Shown in pieces: positions 40,314-50,133 of a stretch of 64,000 nt of DNA. Positions within the stretch are counted from its first letter, which is position 1. Every line of letters starts with the position of its first letter. Both the position numbers and the translations under genes were made by a program. A model generated the notes under the pieces. That model made no database searches. It saw nothing but the letters and a program-made list of their open reading frames with translations, and was not told the origin of the DNA. Origin of the DNA: Rhodanobacter lindaniclasticus (GTDB lineage: Bacteria; Pseudomonadota; Gammaproteobacteria; Xanthomonadales; Rhodanobacteraceae); NCBI RefSeq assembly GCF_004799035.1, contig NZ_MWIO01000017.1, forward strand, positions 32,926 through 96,925. The letters are read 5' to 3'.

Positions 40314-40955
40314 ATGTTCACCGGCATCATCCAGACCGTGGGCCGCGTGGCGCGACTCGAACCGCGCGGCGGTGACGTGCGCCTGCACGTCGACACCGCC
40401 GACCTCGACCTCGCCGACGTGCAGCTCGGCGACTCGATCGCCGTCTCCGGCGTGTGCCTCACCGCGATCACGCTGGACGCGCGCGGCTTCAGCGCCGACG
40501 TTTCCAACGAGACGCTGTCGCTGACGTCGCTGGGCCAGTTGAAACCCGGCGATCCGGTGAATCTCGAAAAGGCGCTGCGCCTGGCCGACCGGCTCGGTGG
40601 GCATCTGGTCTCCGGCCATGTCGACGGGCTGGGCAGGGTGGTCTCGATCACGCCCGATGGCCGCTCGCAGCGCTGGACGTTTGAAGTGCCCGCCGCCCTG
40701 TCGCGCTACATCGCGGCGAAAGGCTCGGTCTGCATCGACGGCACCAGCCTCACCGTCAACGAAGTCGCCGGCCATCGCTTCGGCGTCAACCTGATTCCGC
40801 ACACGGTCGAGCACACCGCGTTCCACGCGCGCCGCACGGGTGATGCGGTGAACATCGAGGTGGACGTGATTGCGCGCTATGTCGAGCGGCTGCTTTCCAG
40901 CGGCGAGGCACCGAAACTGGACGAGGCATTCCTCAAGCAACATGGCTTTGCCTGA
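40314..40955 (+). CDS. ribE: Riboflavin synthase alpha subunit
   Basis: Dismutes two lumazines to riboflavin. 213 residues with two lumazine-binding beta-barrel repeats. The first is FTGIIQTVGRVARLEPRGG with SIAVSGVCLTAI; the second has GHLVSGHVDGLGRV and CIDGTSLTVNEV. The ATG at 40314 follows GGGAGG. Under the FMN riboswitch. The ribBA-like gene is 142 bases downstream, beyond a REP-type element. Confidence 0.95.
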   Translation: MFTGIIQTVGRVARLEPRGGDVRLHVDTADLDLADVQLGDSIAVSGVCLTAITLDARGFSADVSNETLSLTSLGQLKPGDPVNLEKALRLADRLGGHLVSGHVDGLGRVVSITPDGRSQRWTFEVPAALSRYIAAKGSVCIDGTSLTVNEVAGHRFGVNLIPHTVEHTAFHARRTGDAVNIEVDVIARYVERLLSSGEAPKLDEAFLKQHGFA

Positions 40956-40961
40956 CTGAAA

Positions 40962-41076
40962 GCCCCTCTCCCTGCGGGAGAGGGGTTGGGGTGAGGGTTC
41001 GGGCGAAGCGCGATGCTTCGCTCGGCCCCGAACCCTCATCCGCCCCTTCGGGGCACCTTCTCCCGCAGGGAGAAGG
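40962..41076. repeat. GGGAGAGG-type inverted repeat between ribE and ribBA
   Basis: Two units face each other: CCCCTCTCCCTGCGGGAGAG with TTGGGGTGAGGG (40962-41009) and the near-complement near 41027-41076, which carries CCTTCTCCCGCAGGGAGAAGG. An inner GAAGCGCGATGCTTC hairpin sits between. It belongs to the same class as 28370-28504. It is in the transcribed leader of the ribBA-like gene and may terminate or stabilise RNA. Confidence 0.7.
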
Positions 41077-41097
41077 AATTCACTACGGACTCCCCCC

Positions 41098-42186
41098 ATG
41101 CCCTTCAACACCATCCCCGAAATCCTCGACGACATCCGCGCCGGCCGCATGGTCGTGATCCTCGACGACGAGGACCGCGAGAACGAAGGCGACCTGATCA
41201 TGGCTGCGCAGATGGTGCGGCCGGAGGACGTCAACTTCATGGTGCGCGAGGCGCGCGGCCTGCTGTGCCTCACGCTGACCGAGCAGCGCACGCGCCAGCT
41301 CGGGCTGCGGCCGATGGTGAGCGACAACACCTCGGTCTACCACACCAACTTCACCGTTTCGATCGAGGCGGCCGAGGGCGTTACCACCGGCATTTCGGCG
41401 CACGACCGCGCGCGCACCATCCAGGTGGCGGTGAAGGCCGATGCGAAGCCGCAGGACCTGGCCCAGCCCGGCCACGTCTTTCCGCTGACCGCCCAGGCGG
41501 GCGGCGTGCTGACCCGCGCCGGTCACACCGAAGCCGGTTGCGACCTGGCCGCGCTGGCCGGGCTGGAACCGTCGGCGGTGCTGATCGAAGTGCTGCACGA
41601 GGACGGCTCGATGGCGCGCCGTCCCGAACTGGAAGTCTTTGCGGCGAAGCACGGCTTGAAGATCGGTTCGATCGCCGACCTGATCCGCTACCGCCTGGAA
41701 ACCGAAAAGACCGTGCAGCGCGTGCACGAGGAAGCGGTGGAAACCGAGTTCGGCCCGTTCCGGCTGGTGGCGTATCGCGACGCGATCCGTCGTGGCCTGC
41801 ATTACGCGCTGGTGCGCGGCAGCGTCGACGATGGCGCCCCGGTGCTCACGCGCGTGCACGTGCGCAACACCTTGTCCGACGTGCTGCACCTCAAGCGTGA
41901 CGACCTCGGCCTCACCGTCACCTCGGCGTTGCGCCGCATCGCCGACGAGGCTCGCGGCGTGCTGCTGGTGCTCTCCGGCGAAGACACGCCGGAGGCCTTG
42001 CTGGCGCGGTTGCAGGGCAAGCCGGCGCAGGCGCCGGAAGATGCGCAGCAACAGGAGTGGCGGCAGCTCGGCCTCGGCGCGCAGATCCTGGCCGACCTTG
42101 GCGTGCATCGCCTGCGCGTGCTGGGCACGCCGCGCAAGCTGGTCGGCCTGGGCGGCTTCGGGCTCGAAGTGGTCGAGTACGTCTGA
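41098..42186 (+). CDS. ribB: 3,4-dihydroxy-2-butanone-4-phosphate synthase with degenerate GTP cyclohydrolase II domain
   Basis: Residues 1-200 are an intact RibB domain: [12 protein letters not shown] (23-34), the [10 protein letters not shown] block and [13 protein letters not shown]. Residues 205-362 align by position with GTP cyclohydrolase II, but the zinc cysteines (expected SECLTGD..CDCG) are replaced by [15 protein letters not shown], and the RQEGRGIGL motif is missing. Only the final [20 protein letters not shown] part keeps family shape. This is the RibBX type described in some gammaproteobacteria; a true ribA must lie elsewhere. ribH does not follow as in the usual operon. Confidence 0.88.
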   Translation: MPFNTIPEILDDIRAGRMVVILDDEDRENEGDLIMAAQMVRPEDVNFMVREARGLLCLTLTEQRTRQLGLRPMVSDNTSVYHTNFTVSIEAAEGVTTGISAHDRARTIQVAVKADAKPQDLAQPGHVFPLTAQAGGVLTRAGHTEAGCDLAALAGLEPSAVLIEVLHEDGSMARRPELEVFAAKHGLKIGSIADLIRYRLETEKTVQRVHEEAVETEFGPFRLVAYRDAIRRGLHYALVRGSVDDGAPVLTRVHVRNTLSDVLHLKRDDLGLTVTSALRRIADEARGVLLVLSGEDTPEALLARLQGKPAQAPEDAQQQEWRQLGLGAQILADLGVHRLRVLGTPRKLVGLGGFGLEVVEYV

Positions 42187-42198
42187 TCGACCGTCGGA

Positions 42199-43668
42199 TC
42201 AGGCGCCGGCCGGCGCGGGCTCGTACACGCGCAGGGTGAACAGGCCGGCCACGAACAGGCTGGCGCCACCCAGCGCCAGCGCGTAGATCGGCTGGTCGTG
42301 GAAGCACAGGCGCAGCAGCAGGCCGAGCACGCTGGCGGCCATCAGCTGCGGGATCACGATGAAGAAATTGAAGATGCCCATGTACACGCCCATCTTCTGC
42401 GCGGGCAGGTTGTCCGACAGCATCGCGTAGGGCAGCGACAGGATCGACGCCCACGCCACGCCCACGCCGACCATCGACAGCAGCAGCCAGTCCGGGTCGC
42501 GGATGAAGAGGAACGAGAGCAGCCCGGCACCGCCCAGCCACAGGTTGACGAGGTGGCTCCAGCGCAGGCCGATGCGGCGCACCAGCAGCGGGATCGCGAG
42601 CGCCGCCAGCGCGGCGAAGCCGTTGTACGCACCCATCAGCACGCCGACCCAGTTGGCACCGGTGTTGTAGGCCACCGAATGCGGATCACTGCTGCCGAAC
42701 TGCACCGCCGTCACCGCCGGGGTAGTGAAGATCCACATCGCGAACAGCGCGAACCACGAGAAGAACTGCACGATCGCGAGCCGTCGCATCGCGTCGGGCA
42801 TGCTGTACAGATCGCCCATCACCTCGCGCAGCATGCCCTGGCTGCGGCTGAAGGCCAGCCATGCGAACAGCGCGCCGAACGCCAGCAGGCCGCCGGCCAG
42901 CACGTAGAGTTCCTTCTCCAGCGAAAAATGCCGGATCGCCAGCAGCACCAGCAGGCCGCCGACGATCAGCAGCAGGCCGGGCCGCCACGCGCGCGAGGCG
43001 TCCACGGGCAGGGCCTTGGCGTCGTCGTCGAATTCGCGCAACTGCTCGGGCGGATACTCGCGCGTGGAGAGCACGGTCCACAGCACCGTGCCCATCAGCA
43101 GGGCGCCGCCGGCGTAGAAGGCGTATTTGACCGTATCCGGAATCGCGCCGTCCGGGGCGACGTTGCTGACACCGGCCTTGGTCAGCAGCCACGGCATCAG
43201 CGACGCCACCACTGCCCCCACGCTGATGAACACGCTTTGCATGGAGAAGCCGCGCGGGCGCTGGTGTTCCGGCAACTGGTCGCCGACGAAGGCGCGGAAT
43301 GGCTCCATCGACACGTTGAACGAGGCGTCCATGATCCACAGCAGCCCCGCAGCCACCCACAGCGTGGGCGAGTTCGGCATCGCCAGCAGGGCCAGCGTGG
43401 CGAGGATCGCGCCGGCCAGGAAATACGGACGCCGGCGACCGAGCCGGTTCCAGGTGCGGTCGGAGTAGTGGCCGATGATCGGCTGCACGATCAGCCCGGT
43501 GAGCGGCGCGGCCACCCACAGGATCGGGATGTCGTTCACCTCGGCGCCGAGCGTCTGGAAGATCCGGCTGACATTGGCGTTCTGCAGCGCAAAGCCGAAC
43601 TGGATGCCCAGGAAGCCGAAGCACATGTTCCAGATCTGCCAGAACGACAGCTCGGGTTTTCTGCTCAT
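42199..43668 (-). CDS. MFS transporter, SLC45-like (disaccharide-type)
   Basis: 489 residues with 12 helices. FWQIWNMCFGFLGIQFGFALQNANVSRIFQTLGA and GHYSDRTWNRLGRRRPYF are signatures of SLC45/GPH-related sugar carriers of alpha-proteobacteria and xanthomonads. It imports a di- or oligosaccharide across the inner membrane, probably a product of the six-hairpin glycosidase just upstream, to which it is coupled by an ATGA overlap. Together they form a two-gene operon facing away from the second LacI gene. Confidence 0.82.
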   Translation of the reverse strand: MSRKPELSFWQIWNMCFGFLGIQFGFALQNANVSRIFQTLGAEVNDIPILWVAAPLTGLIVQPIIGHYSDRTWNRLGRRRPYFLAGAILATLALLAMPNSPTLWVAAGLLWIMDASFNVSMEPFRAFVGDQLPEHQRPRGFSMQSVFISVGAVVASLMPWLLTKAGVSNVAPDGAIPDTVKYAFYAGGALLMGTVLWTVLSTREYPPEQLREFDDDAKALPVDASRAWRPGLLLIVGGLLVLLAIRHFSLEKELYVLAGGLLAFGALFAWLAFSRSQGMLREVMGDLYSMPDAMRRLAIVQFFSWFALFAMWIFTTPAVTAVQFGSSDPHSVAYNTGANWVGVLMGAYNGFAALAALAIPLLVRRIGLRWSHLVNLWLGGAGLLSFLFIRDPDWLLLSMVGVGVAWASILSLPYAMLSDNLPAQKMGVYMGIFNFFIVIPQLMAASVLGLLLRLCFHDQPIYALALGGASLFVAGLFTLRVYEPAPAGA

Positions 43669-45857
43669 GGGGTACCGGTTCCGCTCGCCAGGGGTGCGAT
43701 GTGCAGATTGTCGACTTCGGCCTGGTTCAGTGGCCCGTCGATGCCGCCGGTGCCGCCCGTGTAGTGCGCGAAGTGCTGCAGGTAACTCATGTTGAAACCG
43801 TCCTCCAGCGCGAACGTGCAGCGTGCCTTGGTGGTGGCGCTGAAGCGGGCATGGGTGGATGGCTGCGTGGCCACGCTGTGCGGCATCACCAGCGGCACGC
43901 GCTGCGCGTCGCTGCCGTCGCAAGTGATGAGCAGCCACTTCACCGCGGCGGTGACACCGGTGTTGATCGGGCCGTTGGCGTTGCGGTAATCCGCCCACAC
44001 GCGATAGTTGCCGGTGGCGGGCGCGGTCCAGTGGCGCGGCCAGTCGCCGCCGGCCTGATCGACCGGACCGACGCAGGTCGCCGGGCTGGGCAGGGACTCC
44101 AGGCCATGCGCGTCGACGCGGGTGGCGCGTACGCAGGCGAGGCCGGCGGTCCGGGCGAGGTTGCCGCTGCCATCGACGACGCCGGCGCGCTGGCCGTTGA
44201 CGTAGAGCTGCAGCTTGCCATCACCCTTGACGGTCCAGTGGTCGCCGTCGGCAGTCAGCGTCGGCGCGGCCGGCGCGATCGGCGCGTACAGCGGGGCATC
44301 CATGCGCAGCGGCGGTGCATCGACCCGGATCGCCTTCAACGTCACGGTGGTGTGCGTGCCTTGCGTGCGGATGCGATCGGCGACCAGCAGGTTGCCATCG
44401 CGCTTCGCCGGCAACTGCAGCGTGATCTGGCGATCGGGCAGGTCCAGGCTGATCGCGTTGCGCTTGCCGAACAGCATCGGCACCAGCGAGACAGGCAGCT
44501 TGGGCTGCACCTGGCCGTCATTCCGCAGGCCGAACACGCCTTCGGCCACCACATCCAGGTAGGCCGCTACCGACCACAGCTGGCGCGGCGAGTTGACCAC
44601 CGGACCGCTGAGCGTGCCCTCGTCCACGTGCTGGCCCTGGGTCAGCAGTTCGTAGTTCTCCATGTTGGAGCCATACAGTGCCGCGCCCCGCATCACCGAT
44701 TCGATCTCGTGGGCGATGCGCACCGGGTCGTTGATCGTGCGCGCGGCGCGCAGCGCGTAGGCGCTCACGAACGGCCAGATCGCGCGGTTGTGATAGATCG
44801 GCTGGTCGCTGCGCTCGGGCCAGATCACCGGGCTGCCGGCCGGCCAGCTGGGATAGTTTTCCAGCGTCTGGCGCGCGCGCTCGCCGTCGGCTACGCCGCT
44901 GGTGATCGCCAGCGAGATGCCGAGCAGGTCGTAGCTGTCGACCGGAGTGTCGTCACCACCAATGTAGCTCATGTACATGCCGCGGTCGGCGCGCCAGAAG
45001 TGCAGGTTGATGGCCTGCTTCAGCGCCGCGGCCTGGGTGCGGTAGGTGTTCCTGGCAGTGGCCTCGTGGCGTTCGCCGGCCAGCTCGGCGGCCAGCTGCA
45101 GCGCCTCGTAGTGCAGCACGTTGGTCGACAGCGCGAACGACTGCCCGATGAAAGTGACCTCGTTGGCGGTCCATGCCGGATAGGTCTGTTCGCGCCAGTC
45201 CAGGAAGGACGTCTCGCCGCGGTACAGGCCGGAATCCGCGTCGAAGGCGTACTGCCGGTCCTGCGCGAGGGTGTCGTCCAGGGCCGTGCGCAACTTGTCG
45301 GCGAACGCGCCGTCGTCCTGCAGGTGCCGCGCGGCGAGGAACCACACCACGCGGTCCGTGCTGATCGGCCAGCTGCCGCCCGAACCGGTGTCCTGCATCA
45401 CGTACAGGCCCTGCAGCGCGGACGCCTCGCGCACGCCGGACAGCTTGAACTCCAACCCGTTGCGCGCGCGCGCACTGTCGAACCGCCACAGGCCGAGGTC
45501 GATCGCGTACGACAGGTCGCGCGTCCACACGTACGGCCACTTCAATCCGGTTTCGAAGCAGTGGCAGGGAATCGGCGCACCGTGGTCGAACGCGCCGTCG
45601 CGGATTGCGCTCACCGAGTCCTGCCGCAGGTCGTCCTGCGCCATCGCGTACAGGCCGTCGAACAGCGCGCTGGCGGTATCGGCCTTGAACGCCTGCGGTG
45701 CGATCACCCGCTGTCCGAACGGCCACGCCAGCGTATAGGCGCCTTGCGCATCGTGCTGGATGCCGACGTGCACCCCGTGCCAGTCCAGCCCGTCATGCCA
45801 GGCGGGGGTCTCCAGCGGTGCGCTGGCCATGGCCGCAGCCAGGATCAGGCTCAACAT
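43665..45857 (-). CDS. Six-hairpin (alpha/alpha)6 glycosidase-like protein
   Basis: 730 residues. A signal peptide (LSLILAAAMASA) is followed by a large helical domain with WPYVWTRDLSYAIDLGLWRF (WxRD motif), DWREQTYPAW and NRAIWPFVSAYALRAARTI, the pattern of GH15/GH63-like six-hairpin glycosidases. From about 500 a beta-rich C-terminal region (VNGQRAGVVDGSGNLART; TGNYRVWADYRNANGPINTG) looks like a carbohydrate-binding module. It likely acts in the periplasm or outside on alpha-linked or other oligosaccharides; the exact GH family is not certain. The operator at 46031 is in its upstream region. Confidence 0.75.
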   Translation of the reverse strand: MLSLILAAAMASAPLETPAWHDGLDWHGVHVGIQHDAQGAYTLAWPFGQRVIAPQAFKADTASALFDGLYAMAQDDLRQDSVSAIRDGAFDHGAPIPCHCFETGLKWPYVWTRDLSYAIDLGLWRFDSARARNGLEFKLSGVREASALQGLYVMQDTGSGGSWPISTDRVVWFLAARHLQDDGAFADKLRTALDDTLAQDRQYAFDADSGLYRGETSFLDWREQTYPAWTANEVTFIGQSFALSTNVLHYEALQLAAELAGERHEATARNTYRTQAAALKQAINLHFWRADRGMYMSYIGGDDTPVDSYDLLGISLAITSGVADGERARQTLENYPSWPAGSPVIWPERSDQPIYHNRAIWPFVSAYALRAARTINDPVRIAHEIESVMRGAALYGSNMENYELLTQGQHVDEGTLSGPVVNSPRQLWSVAAYLDVVAEGVFGLRNDGQVQPKLPVSLVPMLFGKRNAISLDLPDRQITLQLPAKRDGNLLVADRIRTQGTHTTVTLKAIRVDAPPLRMDAPLYAPIAPAAPTLTADGDHWTVKGDGKLQLYVNGQRAGVVDGSGNLARTAGLACVRATRVDAHGLESLPSPATCVGPVDQAGGDWPRHWTAPATGNYRVWADYRNANGPINTGVTAAVKWLLITCDGSDAQRVPLVMPHSVATQPSTHARFSATTKARCTFALEDGFNMSYLQHFAHYTGGTGGIDGPLNQAEVDNLHIAPLASGTGTP

Positions 45858-46147
45858 GGCGAGGACTTGGAAGAGGAGCGGCGGATCATGCGACTCATGC
45901 GGTGGATTCTCCGACGGGTGTTATGTCACGGCAACGCCCGGCCTGCACGTTGCGAGTGCAGCATCGCGGGCGCCAGGACGGTCCGCACGTCCGGCATGGT
46001 AGGCAGCAGCGCGCGTCGACGGCCACCCGGTGCATACGTATTCATGCGCCGGATGGTCCCGGTTCGACCGGGTGCGATGGCCCGCCGCCGCAGTTCTTGT
46101 AAAAGGGTTGGCGCTGACCGCATAGTTGAACGCAGGGGCGACGACAC
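45858..46147. other. Divergent control region between glycosidase and LacI gene
   Basis: 290 bases with no gene. It holds the type B operator at 46031-46044. No further palindromes of the A class are seen. Confidence 0.5.
46031..46044. promoter_or_regulatory. Near-palindromic operator, type B (TGCATACGTATTCA)
   Basis: Exactly the same 14 bases as at 3260-3273 before the sugar porter. It lies 103 bases before the second LacI gene and 173 before the glycosidase, so it could serve both divergent promoters. The adjacent LacI protein is the best candidate to bind it. Confidence 0.65.
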
Positions 46148-47173
46148 GTGGATCAATGCATGCGGGTAAGGCTGGAAGACGTTGCACGCCGCGCGGGTGT
46201 ATCGCCCAAGACGGTGTCGCGCGTGCTCAACGACGAGGCCAACGTCAGCGACGCCACGCGCAAGCGCGTGACCGCGGCGATGGAGGAGATGGACTATCGC
46301 CCGCTGTCGTCGGCGCGCAGCCTGGCCGGCAATCGTTCCTTCCTGGTGGCGATGCTGTACGACAACAACGACAACCCCGCCTCGACCTACCTGGCCGAGA
46401 TCCAGGACGGCGTGCTCGAAGCCTGCGATGCGCACCGCTACAACATGATGGTGCGTCCGCTGCGCATGCGCGGCGACGACTTCGTCAACCGGCTCGACGC
46501 GGTGATCTCCGACCACCATCCCGACGGCATCGTGCTGACCCCGCCGATCACCGACTACGCGCCGCTGCTCAAACGCCTGCGCGAGCGCAACGTGCCGTTC
46601 GCCAGCGTGTCGCCGGTATCGCGGGAGGGCAACATCGGCGTGGCGATGGACGAGCAACTGGCCGCGCGCACGATGGTCGAGTACCTGCTGTCGCTGGGGC
46701 ACCGGCGGATCGCGCACGTCATGGGCATTGCCGACCACGGCGCCAGCCGCTGGCGGCTGGCCGGCTACCGCGAGGCGATGGCCGCCGCCGGTCTGGCTGA
46801 GGATCCGGCGCTGGTGGTGCAGGGTGCTTTCACTTTCGCCTCGGGCGTGGCGGCGGCGCGGCAGCTGTTCGCGCTGAAGGAGCCCCCGACCGCCGTGTTC
46901 GCGGCCAATGACGACATGGCCAGCGGCGTGATGTGGGTGGCCAACGAGCGGGGCATGAAGGTGCCGCAGGACATTTCCGTGTGCGGTTTCGACGATATCC
47001 CGCTGGCCAGCCAGCTGTGGCCGGCCCTCACCACGATCCGCCAGCCCAGCCGCGAAATGGGCAAGGTCGCTGCCTTGCAGCTGCTGGAAGTTTTGCGCGG
47101 TCGTGGGCCGGGGCGGCTGGTGGAGATGCCGTTCTCGCTGGAAGTCCGCGACTCGACCGCCAGCCCCCGCTGA
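46148..47173 (+). CDS. LacI-family transcriptional regulator
   Basis: 341 residues from a GTG start preceded by AGGGGCG; an ATG at 46160 is possible. The helix-turn-helix is RLEDVARRAGVSPKTVSRVL with a hinge to about residue 60, then a sugar-sensor domain ending CGFDDIPLASQLWPALTTIRQP. The recognition residues (SPKTVSRVL) differ from those of the 4954 protein (SQATVSRAL), fitting the presence of two operator types. It stands between the glycosidase/MFS operon and the GH3 gene. Confidence 0.88.
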   Translation: MDQCMRVRLEDVARRAGVSPKTVSRVLNDEANVSDATRKRVTAAMEEMDYRPLSSARSLAGNRSFLVAMLYDNNDNPASTYLAEIQDGVLEACDAHRYNMMVRPLRMRGDDFVNRLDAVISDHHPDGIVLTPPITDYAPLLKRLRERNVPFASVSPVSREGNIGVAMDEQLAARTMVEYLLSLGHRRIAHVMGIADHGASRWRLAGYREAMAAAGLAEDPALVVQGAFTFASGVAAARQLFALKEPPTAVFAANDDMASGVMWVANERGMKVPQDISVCGFDDIPLASQLWPALTTIRQPSREMGKVAALQLLEVLRGRGPGRLVEMPFSLEVRDSTASPR

Positions 47174-47216
47174 ATTCGCCGCATTGCCCGCTTTGCGGCC
47201 ATGTTGCCCTGCAAAT

Positions 47217-47230
47217 TGACAGCGCTGTCA
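47217..47230. promoter_or_regulatory. Palindromic operator, type A (TGACAGCGCTGTCA)
   Basis: The palindrome extends to 16 bases (TTGACAGCGCTGTCAA, 47216-47231), so a -35-like TTGACA is present on both strands. It lies 55 bases before the GH3 start. Confidence 0.75.
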
Positions 47231-47285
47231 ACTGTGTCACGCTGCGGTTTCCGCGCCTTGCTCGCGTGCCAGCCTGGAGCCGCCC

Positions 47286-49844
47286 GTGCCACAGTCCTTT
47301 CGCCCGATCCGGGGCCTGTCCTGCCGTCTTGTGATCGTCTCGATCGCCGGCACCTTGCTCGTTGCCGGGCCGGCCCGTGCCGCCGCCCCCTCGACCACCG
47401 TGCATCCGCAGCTGTGGCCGAAGGCGAGCTCGCCGCTGCCGCCCGATCCCGCCCTCGAAACGCGGGTGAAGGCCTTGCTGGATCGCATGTCGGTGGAGGA
47501 CAAGGTCGGCCAGATGATCCAGGCCGACATCAAGTACGTGACGCCGGAGGATGTGCGCCAGTACCGCCTCGGCTCGATCCTGGCCGGCGGCAATTCCGGG
47601 CCCGACGGTGGCGAGTACGGCACCGCGGCGCAGTGGAAGAAGCTGGCCGATGCGTTTTACCGCGCCTCGCTGGAACGCTCCGATGGGCGCCCCGCGATTC
47701 CGGTGATGTTCGGCATCGACGCCGTGCACGGTCACAACAACCTGGTCGGCAGCACGCTGTTTCCGCAGAACGTGGGCCTCGGCGCCACGCGCGATCCCGA
47801 GCTGCTGCGTGAAATCGGCAAGGTCACCGCGCGGGAATTGCGCGCCAGCGGCATCAACTGGACCTTTGCTCCCACCCTGACCGTACCGCGCGACAGCCGC
47901 TGGGGCCGCGCCTACGAGGGCTATTCGGAGAACCCGAAACTGGTGGCGGAATACGCGCCGCAGATCGTGACCGGACTGGAGGGCGCGGTCGGCACGCCGC
48001 AGTTCCTCGATGCGGATCACGTGATCGCCACCGCCAAGCATTTCCTTGGCGATGGCGGCACCAGGGACGGCAAGGACCAGGGCGACGCGGAAGTCAGCGA
48101 GGCGGTGCTGCGTGACGTGCATGGCGCGGGTTATCCGCCGGCAATCCGGGCGGGCGTGCAGGTGGTGATGGTGTCCTTCTCCAGCTGGAACGGAGTGAAG
48201 ATGGCCGGCAACAAGGCGTTGATCACCGACGTGCTGAAAAAGCGCATGGGCTTCGACGGCATCGTGCTGGGCGACTGGAACGCGCACGGCCAGGTTCCCG
48301 GCTGCACCAACGAGGATTGCGCCGCCGCCTACAACGCCGGCCTGGACATGCTGGAGGCGCCCGACTCGTGGAAGGGGCTGTACCGCAACACGCTGGCCGA
48401 GGTGAAGTCCGGCGCAATCCCGATGAGCCGCGTCGACGACGCGGTCACCCGCATCCTGCGCGTGAAGATGCGCCTGGGCATGTTCAACGCAGGCCTGCCC
48501 AGCCAGAATCCGCTGGCGCGTTCGTCGGCACAGGTGATCGGCAGCGCCGCGCATCGGGCCGTGGCGCGGCGCGCGGTGCGCGAGTCGCTGGTGCTGCTGA
48601 AGAACAACCACGGCCTGCTGCCGCTGGATCCGCACAAACGCATCCTGGTCGCCGGTGATGGCGCGGACAACATCTCCAAGCAGAACGGAGGCTGGACCCT
48701 GACCTGGCAGGGCACCGGTCTCACCAACGCGAACTTCCCGGGCGCGACCTCGATCTGGGCCGGCATCGATGCACAGGTGCGCGCGGCGGGCGGCACGGCC
48801 GTGCTGTCGGTCGACGGCAGCTACCAGCAGAAGCCTGACGCCGCCATCGTGGTGTTCGGCGAGGACCCGTATGCCGAGTTCCAGGGCGACCTGCCCAACC
48901 TCGCCTACAAGCCCGGCAACGACCACGACCTCGACCTGCTGCGCCGCCTGCACGGGCAGGGCGTGCCGGTGGTGGCGCTGTTCATCACCGGCCGGCCGTT
49001 GTGGATGAATCGCGAGATCAACGCCGCCGATGCCTTCGTGGTGGCCTGGCTGCCGGGCAGCGAGGGCGAGGGCGTCGCCGACGTGTTGCTGCGCAAGCGC
49101 GATGGCTCGATCGACTACGACTTCCACGGCAAGCTGCCTTACTCGTGGCCGCGCACGGCGATCCAGACGCCGCTCAACGTGGGCCAGCCTGGTTACGACC
49201 CGCAATTTCCCTACGGTTACGGCCTGAGCTATGCCGATCACCGCGAACTCGGCACCTTGCCGGAGCAGGCCGGCGTGGCGCTGGATGACGAGCGCGCCGG
49301 GGTGTACTTCGCGCGCGGCCAGGCGGCGCACGGTTTCGCCTTGCAGCTGACGGCGGCCAACGGCGAAAGCGACACCGTGTCGTCGGCGCCTTCCGCCACC
49401 GGCGACGGCAGCCTGCACCTGGCCGCCCTCGACTACAAGGCGCAGGAAGACGCGCGACGCTTGAGCTGGTCGGCTGGCGGCACGGCGACGGCCGCATTGA
49501 CGAGCAGTTCGCCGCTGGACCTGGATCGCCAGACCAATGGCGACGTGATGCTGGTGGCCACCATGCGCATCGATGCGCTGTCGCCCCAGGGCGCGACCAT
49601 CGGTGTCACCTGCGGCAAGTCCTGCGGCGCCCGGATTCCGATTGGCTCCCAACTCGCGGCGTTGCCGCGCGGGCAATGGCTGCGCGTGGGCATTCCGTTG
49701 AAATGTTTCCGCGACGCGGGCGCCGACATGAGCAGGCTCGATCGGCCATTCGAGTGGACCAGCAGCCGCGGCGAACGCATCGCCTTCACCGAGGTGGCGC
49801 TGGGCACCGTGGCGGACAAGACGCTGACCTGCAAGGCACACTGA
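47286..49844 (+). CDS. GH3 family beta-glucosidase
   Basis: 852 residues from GTG. Signal peptide (RLVIVSIAGTLLVAGPARA), then a GH3 TIM barrel (LLDRMSVEDKVGQMIQADI; GIDAVHGHNN; KHFLGDGGT) with the nucleophile D330 in IVLGDWNAHGQ. An alpha/beta sandwich (RESLVLLKNNHGLLPL; GEDPYAEFQGDLPN) comes next, ending FPYGYGLSY at about 640. The last 190 residues are a beta-rich module as in exo-beta-glucosidases of the ExoP type. It is a periplasmic or outer-membrane exo-enzyme on beta-glucosides or xylosides. Under a type A operator. Confidence 0.9.
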   Translation: MPQSFRPIRGLSCRLVIVSIAGTLLVAGPARAAAPSTTVHPQLWPKASSPLPPDPALETRVKALLDRMSVEDKVGQMIQADIKYVTPEDVRQYRLGSILAGGNSGPDGGEYGTAAQWKKLADAFYRASLERSDGRPAIPVMFGIDAVHGHNNLVGSTLFPQNVGLGATRDPELLREIGKVTARELRASGINWTFAPTLTVPRDSRWGRAYEGYSENPKLVAEYAPQIVTGLEGAVGTPQFLDADHVIATAKHFLGDGGTRDGKDQGDAEVSEAVLRDVHGAGYPPAIRAGVQVVMVSFSSWNGVKMAGNKALITDVLKKRMGFDGIVLGDWNAHGQVPGCTNEDCAAAYNAGLDMLEAPDSWKGLYRNTLAEVKSGAIPMSRVDDAVTRILRVKMRLGMFNAGLPSQNPLARSSAQVIGSAAHRAVARRAVRESLVLLKNNHGLLPLDPHKRILVAGDGADNISKQNGGWTLTWQGTGLTNANFPGATSIWAGIDAQVRAAGGTAVLSVDGSYQQKPDAAIVVFGEDPYAEFQGDLPNLAYKPGNDHDLDLLRRLHGQGVPVVALFITGRPLWMNREINAADAFVVAWLPGSEGEGVADVLLRKRDGSIDYDFHGKLPYSWPRTAIQTPLNVGQPGYDPQFPYGYGLSYADHRELGTLPEQAGVALDDERAGVYFARGQAAHGFALQLTAANGESDTVSSAPSATGDGSLHLAALDYKAQEDARRLSWSAGGTATAALTSSSPLDLDRQTNGDVMLVATMRIDALSPQGATIGVTCGKSCGARIPIGSQLAALPRGQWLRVGIPLKCFRDAGADMSRLDRPFEWTSSRGERIAFTEVALGTVADKTLTCKAH

Positions 49845-49860
49845 GCCGAGGCCCCGGGCT

Positions 49861-49894
49861 CCTGCCCGTTCGCCCGGATCAAGTCCGGGGCAGG
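49861..49894. repeat. Nested hairpin repeat
   Basis: CCTGCCC...GGCAGG enclose CCCGGA-TCAAG-TCCGGG. The CCCGGATCAAGTCCGGG core is a common intergenic hairpin in high-GC proteobacteria. It lies just downstream of GH3 and may end its transcript. Confidence 0.5.
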
Positions 49895-50133
49895 CTCGAG
49901 GCGCAGGCCCGCAGGGCCGCAGTCGAAGGGTGGCGGCCAGGAGGCGCTTCGGCTTCCTCGCTTGCCCCGCGTCGCCATGGAATCCGTTCGCGCTGAGCGT
50001 AGCTTGTGACAGCAAGCGCACACGGGGAGTGGTCATGGATCGCCACGGCCGGATGTGGCGCCATTCGTGAATGGCAAGAATCCGCGTTGCCGCTGCGCCG
50101 CATCGCACTCATTGCAGGCCACCCATCGCAGAC

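Noticed and set aside
47028..50108. 1026-residue open frame antisense to GH3
   Set aside because: Shadow of the GH3 gene, whose active-site and signal peptide are clear.
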